From Thiothrix phosphatis (GTDB taxonomy: Bacteria > Pseudomonadota > Gammaproteobacteria > Thiotrichales > Thiotrichaceae): a stretch of DNA of 64,000 nucleotides. The DNA is taken from contig NZ_JAYMYJ010000082.1 of NCBI RefSeq assembly GCF_035668035.1, forward strand, positions 1 to 64,000, given 5' to 3'. Every line of letters starts with the position of its first letter. Position 1 is the stretch's first letter. Below the pieces are notes generated by a model. It was given only the letters and a program-made list of their open reading frames with translations, did not search any database and had not been told where the DNA came from. Below, piece after piece: positions 34,312-41,698 of this stretch. Position numbers and translations under genes: made by a program.

Positions 34312-34321
34312 GTGCCCGCAG
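34312..34321. repeat. Target site duplication, right copy
   Basis: GTGCCCGCAG, identical to 34114-34123. Confidence 0.88.
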
Positions 34322-34952
34322 GTATGTTATAAAAAATCCCATGAACAAACTCATGTCCCGGCCACTCAACTGGAACACTTAAATCTTCCATAATCAAAGC
34401 AAAACTTTTTGTTCCATTCGGCACATTATCCCACATTAAAGAGGGAAACTTACCTGATCCATACGCAGCATCCCAACCTAAAGCTTTATTTGCATCACAA
34501 GTATACTCGACAGGGAATGCTCCTCCATTCACCAGCACCGATGAAGTCAATGAGAAAGCATTGACAGGTGGCGTAACACCATTCCCTGTTTCCGCAGCGG
34601 CAGTTTGGTAAGTTGGCGTTGGGTCAATATCAATAAAACCACTACCTTCCATAACAACTCCGTCACCCCCTGTTACTGTAACGGAAGCAGTTTCAGGCTT
34701 GCCATTGAAAGAAATGTAACACAATTCCTTGCCATCCTTCCAATCATCAAATACTAGAAAATGGCCTTCCGACACCTCCCAATTCGGAGTGCTGTCCTGA
34801 GGTAAACTGGTACACATAATCCCAGCAGCTATTCCTGTAAACTCAGGCCATGGGCCAGCAAAAGCCGCTTTCCCACTTAAACCCAGAACGACTATAGACG
34901 AACACAACAATTTACCCAAATGTTGTTTAAAATATTCGTTTCTAACAGACAT

Positions 34953-35320
34953 GACTAATGACACCTCGCATATTAAATCAATAAAGGCAAAGAAATACAT
35001 TGACCCCTTTACAAGGGACAAAGCAAAAATTAAAGTATGAAATTTATTTCACCCGAAAACGGCAAATTTCCTTTCACCCAAGAAAATTTGCACGCATGAT
35101 TTAGCGTATAGCCTAACTAAAAAGCCCGTACTCCCATGAATCACCATTTAAAAAGCAAACCAACCATAACAAAAAAAATGTCAACCAAAAACAACATTAT
35201 GCATTTTTTACGGCTTTTTTATAAAACAAAGTTATCGATATAATTGATTTTTTCAAACATTCTTAATTTTTATGAGACAGTTCTCCACTCCTATGGTCGG
35301 CAAACTACTTTTTCACTAAC
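34953..35320. other. AT-rich intergenic region between the PEBP pseudogene and lpxL
   Basis: About 370 nt with runs of A and T and no reading frame of note. It must hold the divergent promoters for the PEBP gene (GAGGTG Shine-Dalgarno before ATG 34952) and for lpxL. I see no convincing -35/-10 pair, tRNA or terminator. Confidence 0.5.
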
Positions 35321-36304
35321 ATGAACCGTTTGCAACGCATTGGATTCTCTGTGGAAAAAACCTCCGGCAAACAATTCCTGCATCCGCGCCACTGGCCGAC
35401 CTGGTTCGGGCTGGGGCTGCTGTGGCTGCTGACTCAACTGCCCTGGGGCGCGCAGATGTGGCTGGGCAAGCAGTTCGGCCTGCTGATGTTCCACTTGCTG
35501 CCCAAACGCCGCCAGATCTGCTGCATCAATCTGGAGCTGGCCTTCCCGGAACTCACGGCGGCAGAGCGCTTCCGGCTTAACCGTAAACATTTCATCTCCC
35601 TCGGGCGCGGCCTGCTGGAAACGGCCCTGAGCTGGTGGGGAAATGATGAAAAACTTGCCCGCCAGACCCGTATCGAAGGCATGGAGCACCTGCAAGCCGC
35701 CATGCAGCGAGGCGGCGTGGTGCTCCTCAGCGCCCACTTCACCAGCCTGGAGCTGGGTGGCCGGTTGCTGGCGCAACACATTCCGCTGCATGTCATCTAC
35801 CGCCCGCACCAGAACCCGCTGATCGAATGGCGCGTCGCCCGGCTGCGTTCGAAACGCTACGGCAAGGCGATTCCGCGCGACAATATCCGCGACATGATCC
35901 GCAGCCTGCAACAAGGCCATGTGGTCTGGTATGCGCAGGATCAGAATTTCGGCCACAAGAACAGCGTGTTCGCGCCCTTTTTCAACGTGGAAGCCGCCAC
36001 CAACACCGCCACCAGCCGCCTCAGCAAGCTGGGCAAGGCGCAGGTCGCGCCCTTTTTCACCCTGCGCACCGAGACGGGTTATCTGCTGAGATTCCTGCCA
36101 GTACTTGAAAATTTCCCTGCAACATCCATACTGGACGATACAACAAGGATTAATCACATCATTGAGCAACAGGTGCGCGAGTTCCCCGCCCAATATTTGT
36201 GGACACACCGCCGCTATAAGGATAATCCCGGCGGTGGTGACCGATACATTCTTTATCCCAAGGAAAACCGATGCAAATCGCACAACACACCGTGGTCACC
36301 ATGA
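35321..36304 (+). CDS. lpxL: LpxL/HtrB-type lipid A acyltransferase
   Basis: 327 aa. N-terminal membrane anchor (GLLWLLTQLPWGAQMWLG), then the lysophospholipid acyltransferase core: NLELAFPELTAAER and the active-site HX4E motif in LSAHFTSLELGGR (H-F-T-S-L-E). YRPHQNPLIEW and WYAQDQNFGHKNSVFAPFF are further family motifs. The enzyme adds a secondary acyl chain to Kdo2-lipid IVA in the inner membrane. The symbol is by family; an LpxM- or LpxP-type specificity cannot be excluded. No strong Shine-Dalgarno. Its 3' end overlaps slyD by 34 nt. Confidence 0.85.
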   Translation: MNRLQRIGFSVEKTSGKQFLHPRHWPTWFGLGLLWLLTQLPWGAQMWLGKQFGLLMFHLLPKRRQICCINLELAFPELTAAERFRLNRKHFISLGRGLLETALSWWGNDEKLARQTRIEGMEHLQAAMQRGGVVLLSAHFTSLELGGRLLAQHIPLHVIYRPHQNPLIEWRVARLRSKRYGKAIPRDNIRDMIRSLQQGHVVWYAQDQNFGHKNSVFAPFFNVEAATNTATSRLSKLGKAQVAPFFTLRTETGYLLRFLPVLENFPATSILDDTTRINHIIEQQVREFPAQYLWTHRRYKDNPGGGDRYILYPKENRCKSHNTPWSP

Positions 36305-36762
36305 CCTATACCCTCACCAACGACAAGGGCGAAATTCTGGATCAGGCGGACGCTTCCCATCCTTTCGCCTACCTGCATGGTGCCAGCAACATCATCGCCG
36401 GGCTGGAAAAACAGCTCACCGGCAAACAGGCCAATGACAGCATGACCGTCACCGTGCCACCTGCGGAAGCTTACGGCGAATACGACGAACGCATGACCCA
36501 GAAAGTGCCGCGCGCCATGTTCCAGGGCATCCCGGAAGAACAGATCGTGGCTGGTGCGGAATTTCACGCCCAAACGGCGGCGGGCAACCAAGTCATCCGC
36601 ATTTCCGCCGTTGACAATGACAGCGTCACCATCGACGCCAACCATCCGCTGGCGGGCGTGCCGCTGACATTTGACCTCACCATCCTGGAAGTGCGGCCCG
36701 CCACCGCCGAAGAAATCGACCATGGGCATGCCCACGGTGCCCATGGCCACCATCACCATTAA
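36271..36762 (+). CDS. slyD: FKBP-type peptidyl-prolyl isomerase SlyD
   Basis: 163 aa. SlyD order of domains: FKBP N-part (VTMTYTLTNDKGEILDQAD, YLHGASNIIAGLEKQLTGK), the IF insert domain (VPRAMFQGIPEEQIVAGAEF), return to FKBP (VPLTFDLTILEV), then a His-rich metal-binding tail GHAHGAHGHHHH. SlyD folds proteins in the cytoplasm and delivers nickel in hydrogenase maturation. AAGGAAAA precedes the ATG. It starts inside the lpxL 3' end. Confidence 0.93.
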   Translation: MQIAQHTVVTMTYTLTNDKGEILDQADASHPFAYLHGASNIIAGLEKQLTGKQANDSMTVTVPPAEAYGEYDERMTQKVPRAMFQGIPEEQIVAGAEFHAQTAAGNQVIRISAVDNDSVTIDANHPLAGVPLTFDLTILEVRPATAEEIDHGHAHGAHGHHHH

Positions 36763-36809
36763 AAATTTCATAAAACAACTGTTTGCCCACAACCCAACTG
36801 GAGACATTC

Positions 36810-37304
36810 ATGGCCACCATCACCCTGCAAGGCAACCCAATTGAAACCAGCGGCGAGCTTCCGGCTGTCGGCAGCGCTGCCCCCGCCTTCACCTTGACCA
36901 AAACCAACCTGTCCGATGTGACCCTGGCTGATTTCGCCGGTAAAACCGTCATCCTGAACATTTACCCCAGCGTGGACACTGGCACTTGCGCCACTTCCAC
37001 CCGTAAGTTCAACGCGCTTGCCAGCAACCTTCCAGACGTCGCTGTGCTGTGCGTTTCCGCAGACCTGCCCTTCGCCCACAGCCGTTTCTGCGGCGCGGAA
37101 GGGCTGGAAAACGTTGTCTCCCTCTCCACCTTCCGCCACCCAGATTTCGGCACGACGTATGGCGTCATCATCACCACCGGAGCATTGGCTGGCCTGCTGT
37201 CCCGCGCCGTTGTCATCATCAAGGATGGCAAGGTCACTTACACCGAACAAGTTCCGGAAATCGCCCAAGAACCCAACTACGACGCGGCGTTGGCGGCAAT
37301 CTGA
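36810..37304 (+). CDS. tpx: Thiol peroxidase Tpx
   Basis: 164 aa from ATG at 36810 with GGAG upstream. Atypical 2-Cys peroxiredoxin: the catalytic motif PSVDTGTCATSTRKFN carries the peroxidatic Cys and the resolving Cys is in SRFCGAEGL. The family length (about 165) is exact. It reduces peroxides with thioredoxin, mainly in the cytoplasm. A strong terminator follows. Confidence 0.95.
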   Translation: MATITLQGNPIETSGELPAVGSAAPAFTLTKTNLSDVTLADFAGKTVILNIYPSVDTGTCATSTRKFNALASNLPDVAVLCVSADLPFAHSRFCGAEGLENVVSLSTFRHPDFGTTYGVIITTGALAGLLSRAVVIIKDGKVTYTEQVPEIAQEPNYDAALAAI

Positions 37305-37327
37305 AAACCGCTTGGCGAGCAATCAGG

Positions 37328-37358
37328 AAAGCCCGCCTTGTTGCGGGCTTTTGCTTTT
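37328..37358 (+). terminator. Rho-independent terminator after tpx
   Basis: AAAGCCCGC and GCGGGCTTT form a 9-bp stem with a short loop, followed by TGCTTTT. It closes the lpxL-slyD-tpx group. Confidence 0.82.
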
Positions 37359-37470
37359 AAAGCTTAAAATTCAACCACATCACGGCAAGGCCGTCATCTC
37401 TTTACTACACTCCGGCTCGGCGCTCAGAAATATTTTAAACCCACGTTTGTGCGCAGCGCAGGAGTCAAAC

Positions 37471-38025
37471 ATGAAACTGACAGCCTTAATCTTATCAGCC
37501 ATCATCACTGGCGTTGGCAGCGCCGCCGTATGGGCCGCCGATTGTGTCTCATCCTTTTATTGCTATGGGGGAACCGCCGACAGCGTCACCCGGGTGGCGA
37601 CCCGCCCGCCGCCGATCCCCCCCCCCAACCCGCGCGTGGCCCAACAGCGCAGACAGCAGCAGCTTGCATTGCGGAATGACGCCTCGACCCCACGCACGGC
37701 CAACAACACAACGCATACAACCCCGCGCACAACAACACGGGCGAACGTGGGTGCCACATCCGCCCAAGGAGCCAGCCCACGCGCCACCCAACCGCCACAA
37801 CAGCCGCGCATCACTACCCGGACACCGCCAGCCCCACCGGCGCGCGCCACCGTCCGTCCCATTCCCCGCCAACCAGCGGCAAACATAACCAACTGCCAGA
37901 AGCTGAACGACAACGCAGCCCAACTGGAAAGCCAGGCAGTCATCGCCTCCAAACAGGGGGATCGGGACAATTCCGTCAGGCTGTTCAGGGAAGCGGCCAG
38001 GCTGCGTGGGCAAGCTTGCCGCTAA
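37471..38025 (+). CDS. Exported Pro/Thr/Arg-rich protein, unknown function
   Basis: 184 aa from ATG at 37471 (GGAG upstream); the long in-frame extension upstream is not used. Signal peptide ends AVWAA. Mature part: CVSSFYCYGG, then a low-complexity region of about 90 aa rich in Pro, Thr, Arg and Gln (PPPIPPPNPR), then a C-terminal helical segment (NCQKLNDNAAQLESQAVIAS) with Cys near the end. It resembles a surface-linked linker plus helix; no family recognised. Confidence 0.7.
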   Translation: MKLTALILSAIITGVGSAAVWAADCVSSFYCYGGTADSVTRVATRPPPIPPPNPRVAQQRRQQQLALRNDASTPRTANNTTHTTPRTTTRANVGATSAQGASPRATQPPQQPRITTRTPPAPPARATVRPIPRQPAANITNCQKLNDNAAQLESQAVIASKQGDRDNSVRLFREAARLRGQACR

Positions 38026-38128
38026 ATCAAACGAATGCTGAAGCGGCATCGTTCAAACCCGGCAGGCTTACTGTTACACTACAACCGTCATCATGACTGA
38101 CTTCATAACACGCATTAGGAGAGGAACA

Positions 38129-38533
38129 ATGCCACAACTTTTTTCTGCTGAATGGATGAACGAACTCAAGGATCTGTGGAACGCTGATCCTGACGTCAAG
38201 GACAAACTGGCGGCCATCAATTTCAACTCTGTCATTACCTGCGGCCTTAAAGGCGAGGCCAAACCGCTAGGCGTATTCGTGGTGGAAAACGGTGAATGCG
38301 TCCGCGCGGGTGCTTACGATGGCGAAGCGCCGGACTGGGATATGCGTGCAGACCGCAAAGACTGGTTGAAATGGACTAAAGATCCTCTCGGCATGGTTGG
38401 CTTGGGCACCGCCTATACCTTCGGCAAGCTGAAATTCCTGGTGGGCGATTATGGTGCCATGATCAAGAACCCCGCCATGGCTGGCCCGTTCATCAAATCT
38501 TTCGCCTTGATGGCAAAAATCGACACGCAATAA
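38129..38533 (+). CDS. SCP-2-like sterol-transfer-type small protein
   Basis: 134 aa from ATG at 38129 with AGGAGAGGAA upstream; earlier in-frame starts lack a Shine-Dalgarno. It reads like a single SCP-2-type domain: NFNSVITCGLKG, a GVFVVENGECVRAGAY strand, DWDMRADRKDWLKWT, and GKLKFLVGDYGAMIKN. SCP-2-type proteins bind lipids in the cytoplasm. No signal peptide. The assignment is by overall pattern and moderate. A very strong terminator follows. Confidence 0.6.
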   Translation: MPQLFSAEWMNELKDLWNADPDVKDKLAAINFNSVITCGLKGEAKPLGVFVVENGECVRAGAYDGEAPDWDMRADRKDWLKWTKDPLGMVGLGTAYTFGKLKFLVGDYGAMIKNPAMAGPFIKSFALMAKIDTQ

Positions 38534-38562
38534 ATTTTCAACACAAATGGAATAATTCGCAT

Positions 38563-38596
38563 AGAAAAGCCATCAACAGGTGGCTTTTCTTTTTTT
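38563..38596 (+). terminator. Rho-independent terminator
   Basis: AGAAAAGCCA and TGGCTTTTCT make a 10-bp stem around an 8-nt loop, then a run of six T. It separates the SCP-2-like gene from the next gene. Confidence 0.9.
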
Positions 38597-38620
38597 ACCG
38601 CTAGTCAGGAGACACACCAC

Positions 38621-39244
38621 ATGAACCTTATCCGCAACCTTCTCGCCATCATCGGCCTGGTCGCCATCATCGGCGGCGCATTCGCCTATACCAAATTCGC
38701 CCCCATGATGAGCCAGATGGAAGGTGTGGACATCCCCGCCGAAAAAGCCGCGCTCGACAAGCTAGACCCCAAAGCCAAAGACGTCTACCTGGATATGTGG
38801 AAGAAGCTGAAGGAAACCGGCAATTCCGCCGACGCCACGGTTGTCAAATTTCCGCTGGCGGATGGTGTCACCCCAGCTGACGCCGAGCAAACCATGAAAA
38901 TGGTCGCCAACGAACACAATATCAAGGCGGTTGGCGAACTGCCGTTATCTGAGCAGGTCAAGCTGGAAACTGGGCAGGATCAACGTTTCCTGAAAATCTT
39001 CCAGTTCTGCAACCCACAGACCGCCATGAAAATGGTGGAGTTCAGCGATGCGTTTGCCGCCTATCTGCCTTGCCGGGTGGCGCTGGTGCAGGACAAGCAG
39101 GGCAAATACAACCTGTACTCACTGAACATGGACATGATGATCTACGGCGGCGCTCCCCTGCCTCCAGAACTGCATGATGAAGCTGTCAAAGTCCAGGAAA
39201 TCATTACCGACATTATGAAACGCGGCGCGGCGGGCGATTTCTAA
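38621..39244 (+). CDS. DUF302-like exported or membrane-anchored protein
   Basis: 207 aa with AGGAGA 8 nt before the ATG. One N-terminal hydrophobic segment (LLAIIGLVAIIGGAFAYTKF) serves as anchor or signal. The rest has FQFCNPQTAMKMVEFSDAFA and YLPCRVALVQDKQG, the DUF302 pattern with paired Cys. Function of DUF302 is unknown. The gene lies directly after a terminator, so it must have its own promoter between 38597 and 38620, or start from a longer transcript. Confidence 0.65.
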   Translation: MNLIRNLLAIIGLVAIIGGAFAYTKFAPMMSQMEGVDIPAEKAALDKLDPKAKDVYLDMWKKLKETGNSADATVVKFPLADGVTPADAEQTMKMVANEHNIKAVGELPLSEQVKLETGQDQRFLKIFQFCNPQTAMKMVEFSDAFAAYLPCRVALVQDKQGKYNLYSLNMDMMIYGGAPLPPELHDEAVKVQEIITDIMKRGAAGDF

Positions 39245-39254
39245 CACCCTTACC

Positions 39255-39698
39255 TCAGGCGTGGGGGGAATCATCCTCCCCCCCACCTGAACCAAAAATC
39301 ACCCCTAGCGCAATCAGCACCATGCTGGCGTACCATAACCAGAAACCTGCCCCCAATTGCACGATGTGCATGCTGACGTGCCGCCCCGGAATGTCTTCAA
39401 ACCAAAACGCCTGCCCTGCCAGAAACACACCCACAACCGCCAGTGCTATCGCCCGGTTAGGCTGCTGCTGCATCAGCAACACACCCAACAAGCCAAGCAA
39501 ATTGGCGTACCAGGCAAACTGGAACAAGGCAAACCCTAACCACCCCGTCACCAGCACCCAATATCCCATCACCACGCCATTCGTGGTGTAAAAAACAACC
39601 TGGCTTAGGGAAATCACCCACAGCAACCCGCCCAGGAACAAACTGATCCCAGGCATCGAAAACCAGACTGGCCGTATAATCCGAACTAATGTATCCAT
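39255..39698 (-). CDS. Four-to-five helix membrane protein, unknown
   Basis: 147 aa from ATG at 39698 (MDTLVRIIRPVWF); a longer frame upstream begins with a charged stretch and is unlikely. About four hydrophobic helices (GISLFLGGLLWVISL, LLGLLGVLLM, AIALAVVGVFLA, LWYASMVLIALG). C-terminal GGGEDDSPHA tail. Convergent with the DUF302-like gene; divergent from amt. No family recognised. Confidence 0.6.
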   Translation of the reverse strand: MDTLVRIIRPVWFSMPGISLFLGGLLWVISLSQVVFYTTNGVVMGYWVLVTGWLGFALFQFAWYANLLGLLGVLLMQQQPNRAIALAVVGVFLAGQAFWFEDIPGRHVSMHIVQLGAGFWLWYASMVLIALGVIFGSGGGEDDSPHA

Positions 39699-39997
39699 GA
39701 CACTCTCTTGAAAAATATCCTTTTTCTTCTTAATCATATACGCAAAGCGAAATTGCACGAAAGGATTGGGCAAAACCTATACGCAATTGTAAATATTCAT
39801 TTTTAGTGCATTCAATGCACCAAAATAGCACAGTCAAAATAAAAATCCCCACCGTTGAGAAGACAATGCCTCAATAACGGCGAACATGCATCAAAACCCA
39901 AAACAATCACCAAATTTGTGCGCAATACCTCTAGCCATTGCTTGGCAGATGCTTATGATGGTGCGCTTTGCTGTTTTTGCGTTTAGAGGTTACTGGA
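39699..39997. other. Intergenic region upstream of amt
   Basis: 299 nt, AT-rich in its first half. An imperfect inverted repeat lies at about 39852-39880 (CCGTTGAG / CTCAATAACGG). Divergent promoters must lie here. Ammonium transporter genes are often nitrogen-regulated from sigma-54 promoters, but I find no TGGCAC-N5-TTGC match. Confidence 0.4.
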
Positions 39998-41191
39998 ATG
40001 GAGCAAATTGTACCCGCTTTGGATACCCTGTTTGTCCTGATTGGCGCCGTCATGGTGCTGGCGATGCACGCGGGCTTCGCCTTCCTGGAAGTCGGCACGG
40101 TGCGCCACAAAAATCAGGTCAACGCCTTGGTCAAAATCATTACTGACTTCGCCGTTTCAACCATCGCCTACTTTTTTATTGGCTATATGGTTGCCTACCA
40201 TACGGATTTTTTCAGCGACGCTGGCACATTGGCGGCCCAGAATGGGTATGAGCTGGTCAAGTTTTTCTTCCTGCTGACCTTCGCCGCCGCTATCCCGGCC
40301 ATCATTTCCGGCGGCATTGCGGAACGGGCAAAATTTTACCCACAATTAGTGGCGACATTCGTGATTGTGGCTTTCATCTACCCATTTTTCGAGGGCATGA
40401 TGTGGAACAGCCTATACGGTGTGCAGGATTGGCTCAAGAGCACTTTCGGCACCCCCTTTCATGACTTTGCAGGTTCTGTAGTCGTGCATGCCATGGGCGG
40501 CTGGCTGGCACTGGGCGCGGTCATCCTGTTGGGGCATCGCCAAGGCCGTTACAACAAGCAGGGGCAACCCATGGTGGGGCATCCACCCTCCAGCATCCCG
40601 TTCCTGGCATTGGGTTCTTGGGTGCTGGCCGTTGGCTGGTTCGGGTTCAATGTGATGTCAGCCCAAAAAATTGGCAACATCAGCGGGCTGGTGGCAATCA
40701 ACTCCCTGATGGCGATGGTTGGCGGCATCCTGGCCGCCCTGTTCGTAGGCAAAAATGACCCCGGTTTCGTCCATAATGGCCCGCTGGCTGGCCTAGTCGC
40801 CGTATGCGCAGGTTCTGACCTGATGCACCCGCTGGGCGCGCTGCTGGTCGGCGCAGTTGCAGGCGCATTGTTCGTCTGGGCGTTCACCCTCACCCAGAAC
40901 AAACTGAAAATTGATGATGTGCTGGGCGTATGGCCATTGCACGGGCTGTGCGGCGCGTGGGGCGGCATTGCGGCGGGCATTTTCGGCCTGAAAATGTTCG
41001 GGGGGACGGGTGATGTCAGTTTCGGTTCGCAATTGGTCGGCACGTTGCTCGGAGTGGCCATCGCCACGGTGGGCGGCTTTGTGATCTATGGCATCCTCAA
41101 GGCCACGATGGGTATCCGCTTGTCGCAGGAAGAGGAATACAATGGTGCGGATCTGAGCATCCACATGATCAAGGCCAATTCGGATACCTGA
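39998..41191 (+). CDS. amt: Ammonium transporter (Amt family)
   Basis: 397 aa from ATG at 39998 with AGAGGT upstream. Eleven or so helices with Amt motifs: FLEVGTVRHKNQVNAL, FVPALDT-type N-terminus, AIISGGIAERAKF, VVHAMGGWLALGAVILLG, LHGLCGAWGGIAAGIF, and paired His in the pore (H in VVHAMGG and LHGLCG). It takes ammonium into the cell. No glnK gene is adjacent, unlike many gammaproteobacteria. A rho-independent terminator follows. Confidence 0.95.
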   Translation: MEQIVPALDTLFVLIGAVMVLAMHAGFAFLEVGTVRHKNQVNALVKIITDFAVSTIAYFFIGYMVAYHTDFFSDAGTLAAQNGYELVKFFFLLTFAAAIPAIISGGIAERAKFYPQLVATFVIVAFIYPFFEGMMWNSLYGVQDWLKSTFGTPFHDFAGSVVVHAMGGWLALGAVILLGHRQGRYNKQGQPMVGHPPSSIPFLALGSWVLAVGWFGFNVMSAQKIGNISGLVAINSLMAMVGGILAALFVGKNDPGFVHNGPLAGLVAVCAGSDLMHPLGALLVGAVAGALFVWAFTLTQNKLKIDDVLGVWPLHGLCGAWGGIAAGIFGLKMFGGTGDVSFGSQLVGTLLGVAIATVGGFVIYGILKATMGIRLSQEEEYNGADLSIHMIKANSDT

Positions 41192-41246
41192 AAACCCTTC
41201 GGAGTAACAGGTTTCACCCCATAGCCTAGGTGGAATTGCGTAGAAT

Positions 41247-41279
41247 AAACCCCATGACTGATAACCATGGGGTTTTTCT
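41247..41279 (+). terminator. Rho-independent terminator after amt
   Basis: AAACCCCATG and CATGGGGTTT form a 10-bp stem with a 9-nt loop, followed by TTCTT. The start codon of the next gene sits one base after its T tract. Confidence 0.85.
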
Positions 41280-41669
41280 TTGGAACAGGCTTTTATCTGG
41301 CTGGGAGCGGTTTCCGCCATCACCTTCCTCTTTTCACTGCTGATGCTGCCGTGGTTTGTTGGCCGGATTCCGGCGGACTATTTCACCCGCCCGCGCGATC
41401 CGCACCGCTGGCATATCCTGCTGCAACCGCGCGCCATCTTGCGCAACCTGTTAGGGCTACCGATCATTCTGGCGGGCATCGCCATGCTGGTGCTGCCGGG
41501 GCAAGGCATCCTCACGATCATGGTAGGGCTTGGCGTGATGAGTTTTCCTGGCAAGTTTGAGCTGGAAAAATGGGTGATCACCCGGCGTGGCGTCCTGAAG
41601 GCGCTCAACTGGATCAGAAGCAAAGGAGGGCGGCCCCCGATTGCCGCCCCTGACGCCGGAACGGGGTAA
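41280..41669 (+). CDS. PGPGW-like small membrane protein with TTG start
   Basis: 129 aa. The frame is closed upstream at 41262 (TAA), and the only start before the first helix is TTG at 41280. Two membrane segments; the second contains LPGQGILTIMVGLGVMS, similar to the PGPGW putative membrane family. C-terminal ELEKWVITRRGVLKALNWI is amphipathic and basic. It lies immediately behind the amt terminator, with a weak GGGG Shine-Dalgarno inside the terminator stem, so expression may rely on readthrough. Function unknown. Confidence 0.65.
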   Translation: MEQAFIWLGAVSAITFLFSLLMLPWFVGRIPADYFTRPRDPHRWHILLQPRAILRNLLGLPIILAGIAMLVLPGQGILTIMVGLGVMSFPGKFELEKWVITRRGVLKALNWIRSKGGRPPIAAPDAGTG

Positions 41670-41698
41670 ACCGCCGCCCCGGCGTTGTGGCGGGCGAA

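Larger units (their letters stand above)
33840..34952 (-). pseudogene. PEBP/YbhB-family exported protein gene split by a MITE
   Basis: The first part, from ATG at 34952 with signal peptide ending GKAAFA, ends in the first half of a phosphatidylethanolamine-binding (PEBP/YbhB) fold: FPVEYTCD, SFALIMEDLSVP, HGIFYNIPAG. The second half, TSLPDGW...VNDFGSTTYGGPCPPSQHTYEFKLYALD, is read at 34123-33840. Between them is a 188-bp element with inverted repeats. Joining the flanks with one copy of the 10-bp target restores NIPAGTTSLPDG, the normal family sequence, so the break is recent and clean. As it stands the first half ends in RAFKVKN from the element, and the second has no export signal, so the product is probably inactive. 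Confidence 0.88.

Noticed and set aside
39699..39997. Sigma-54 promoter before amt
   Set aside because: No GG-N10-GC pair with the right flanks was found.
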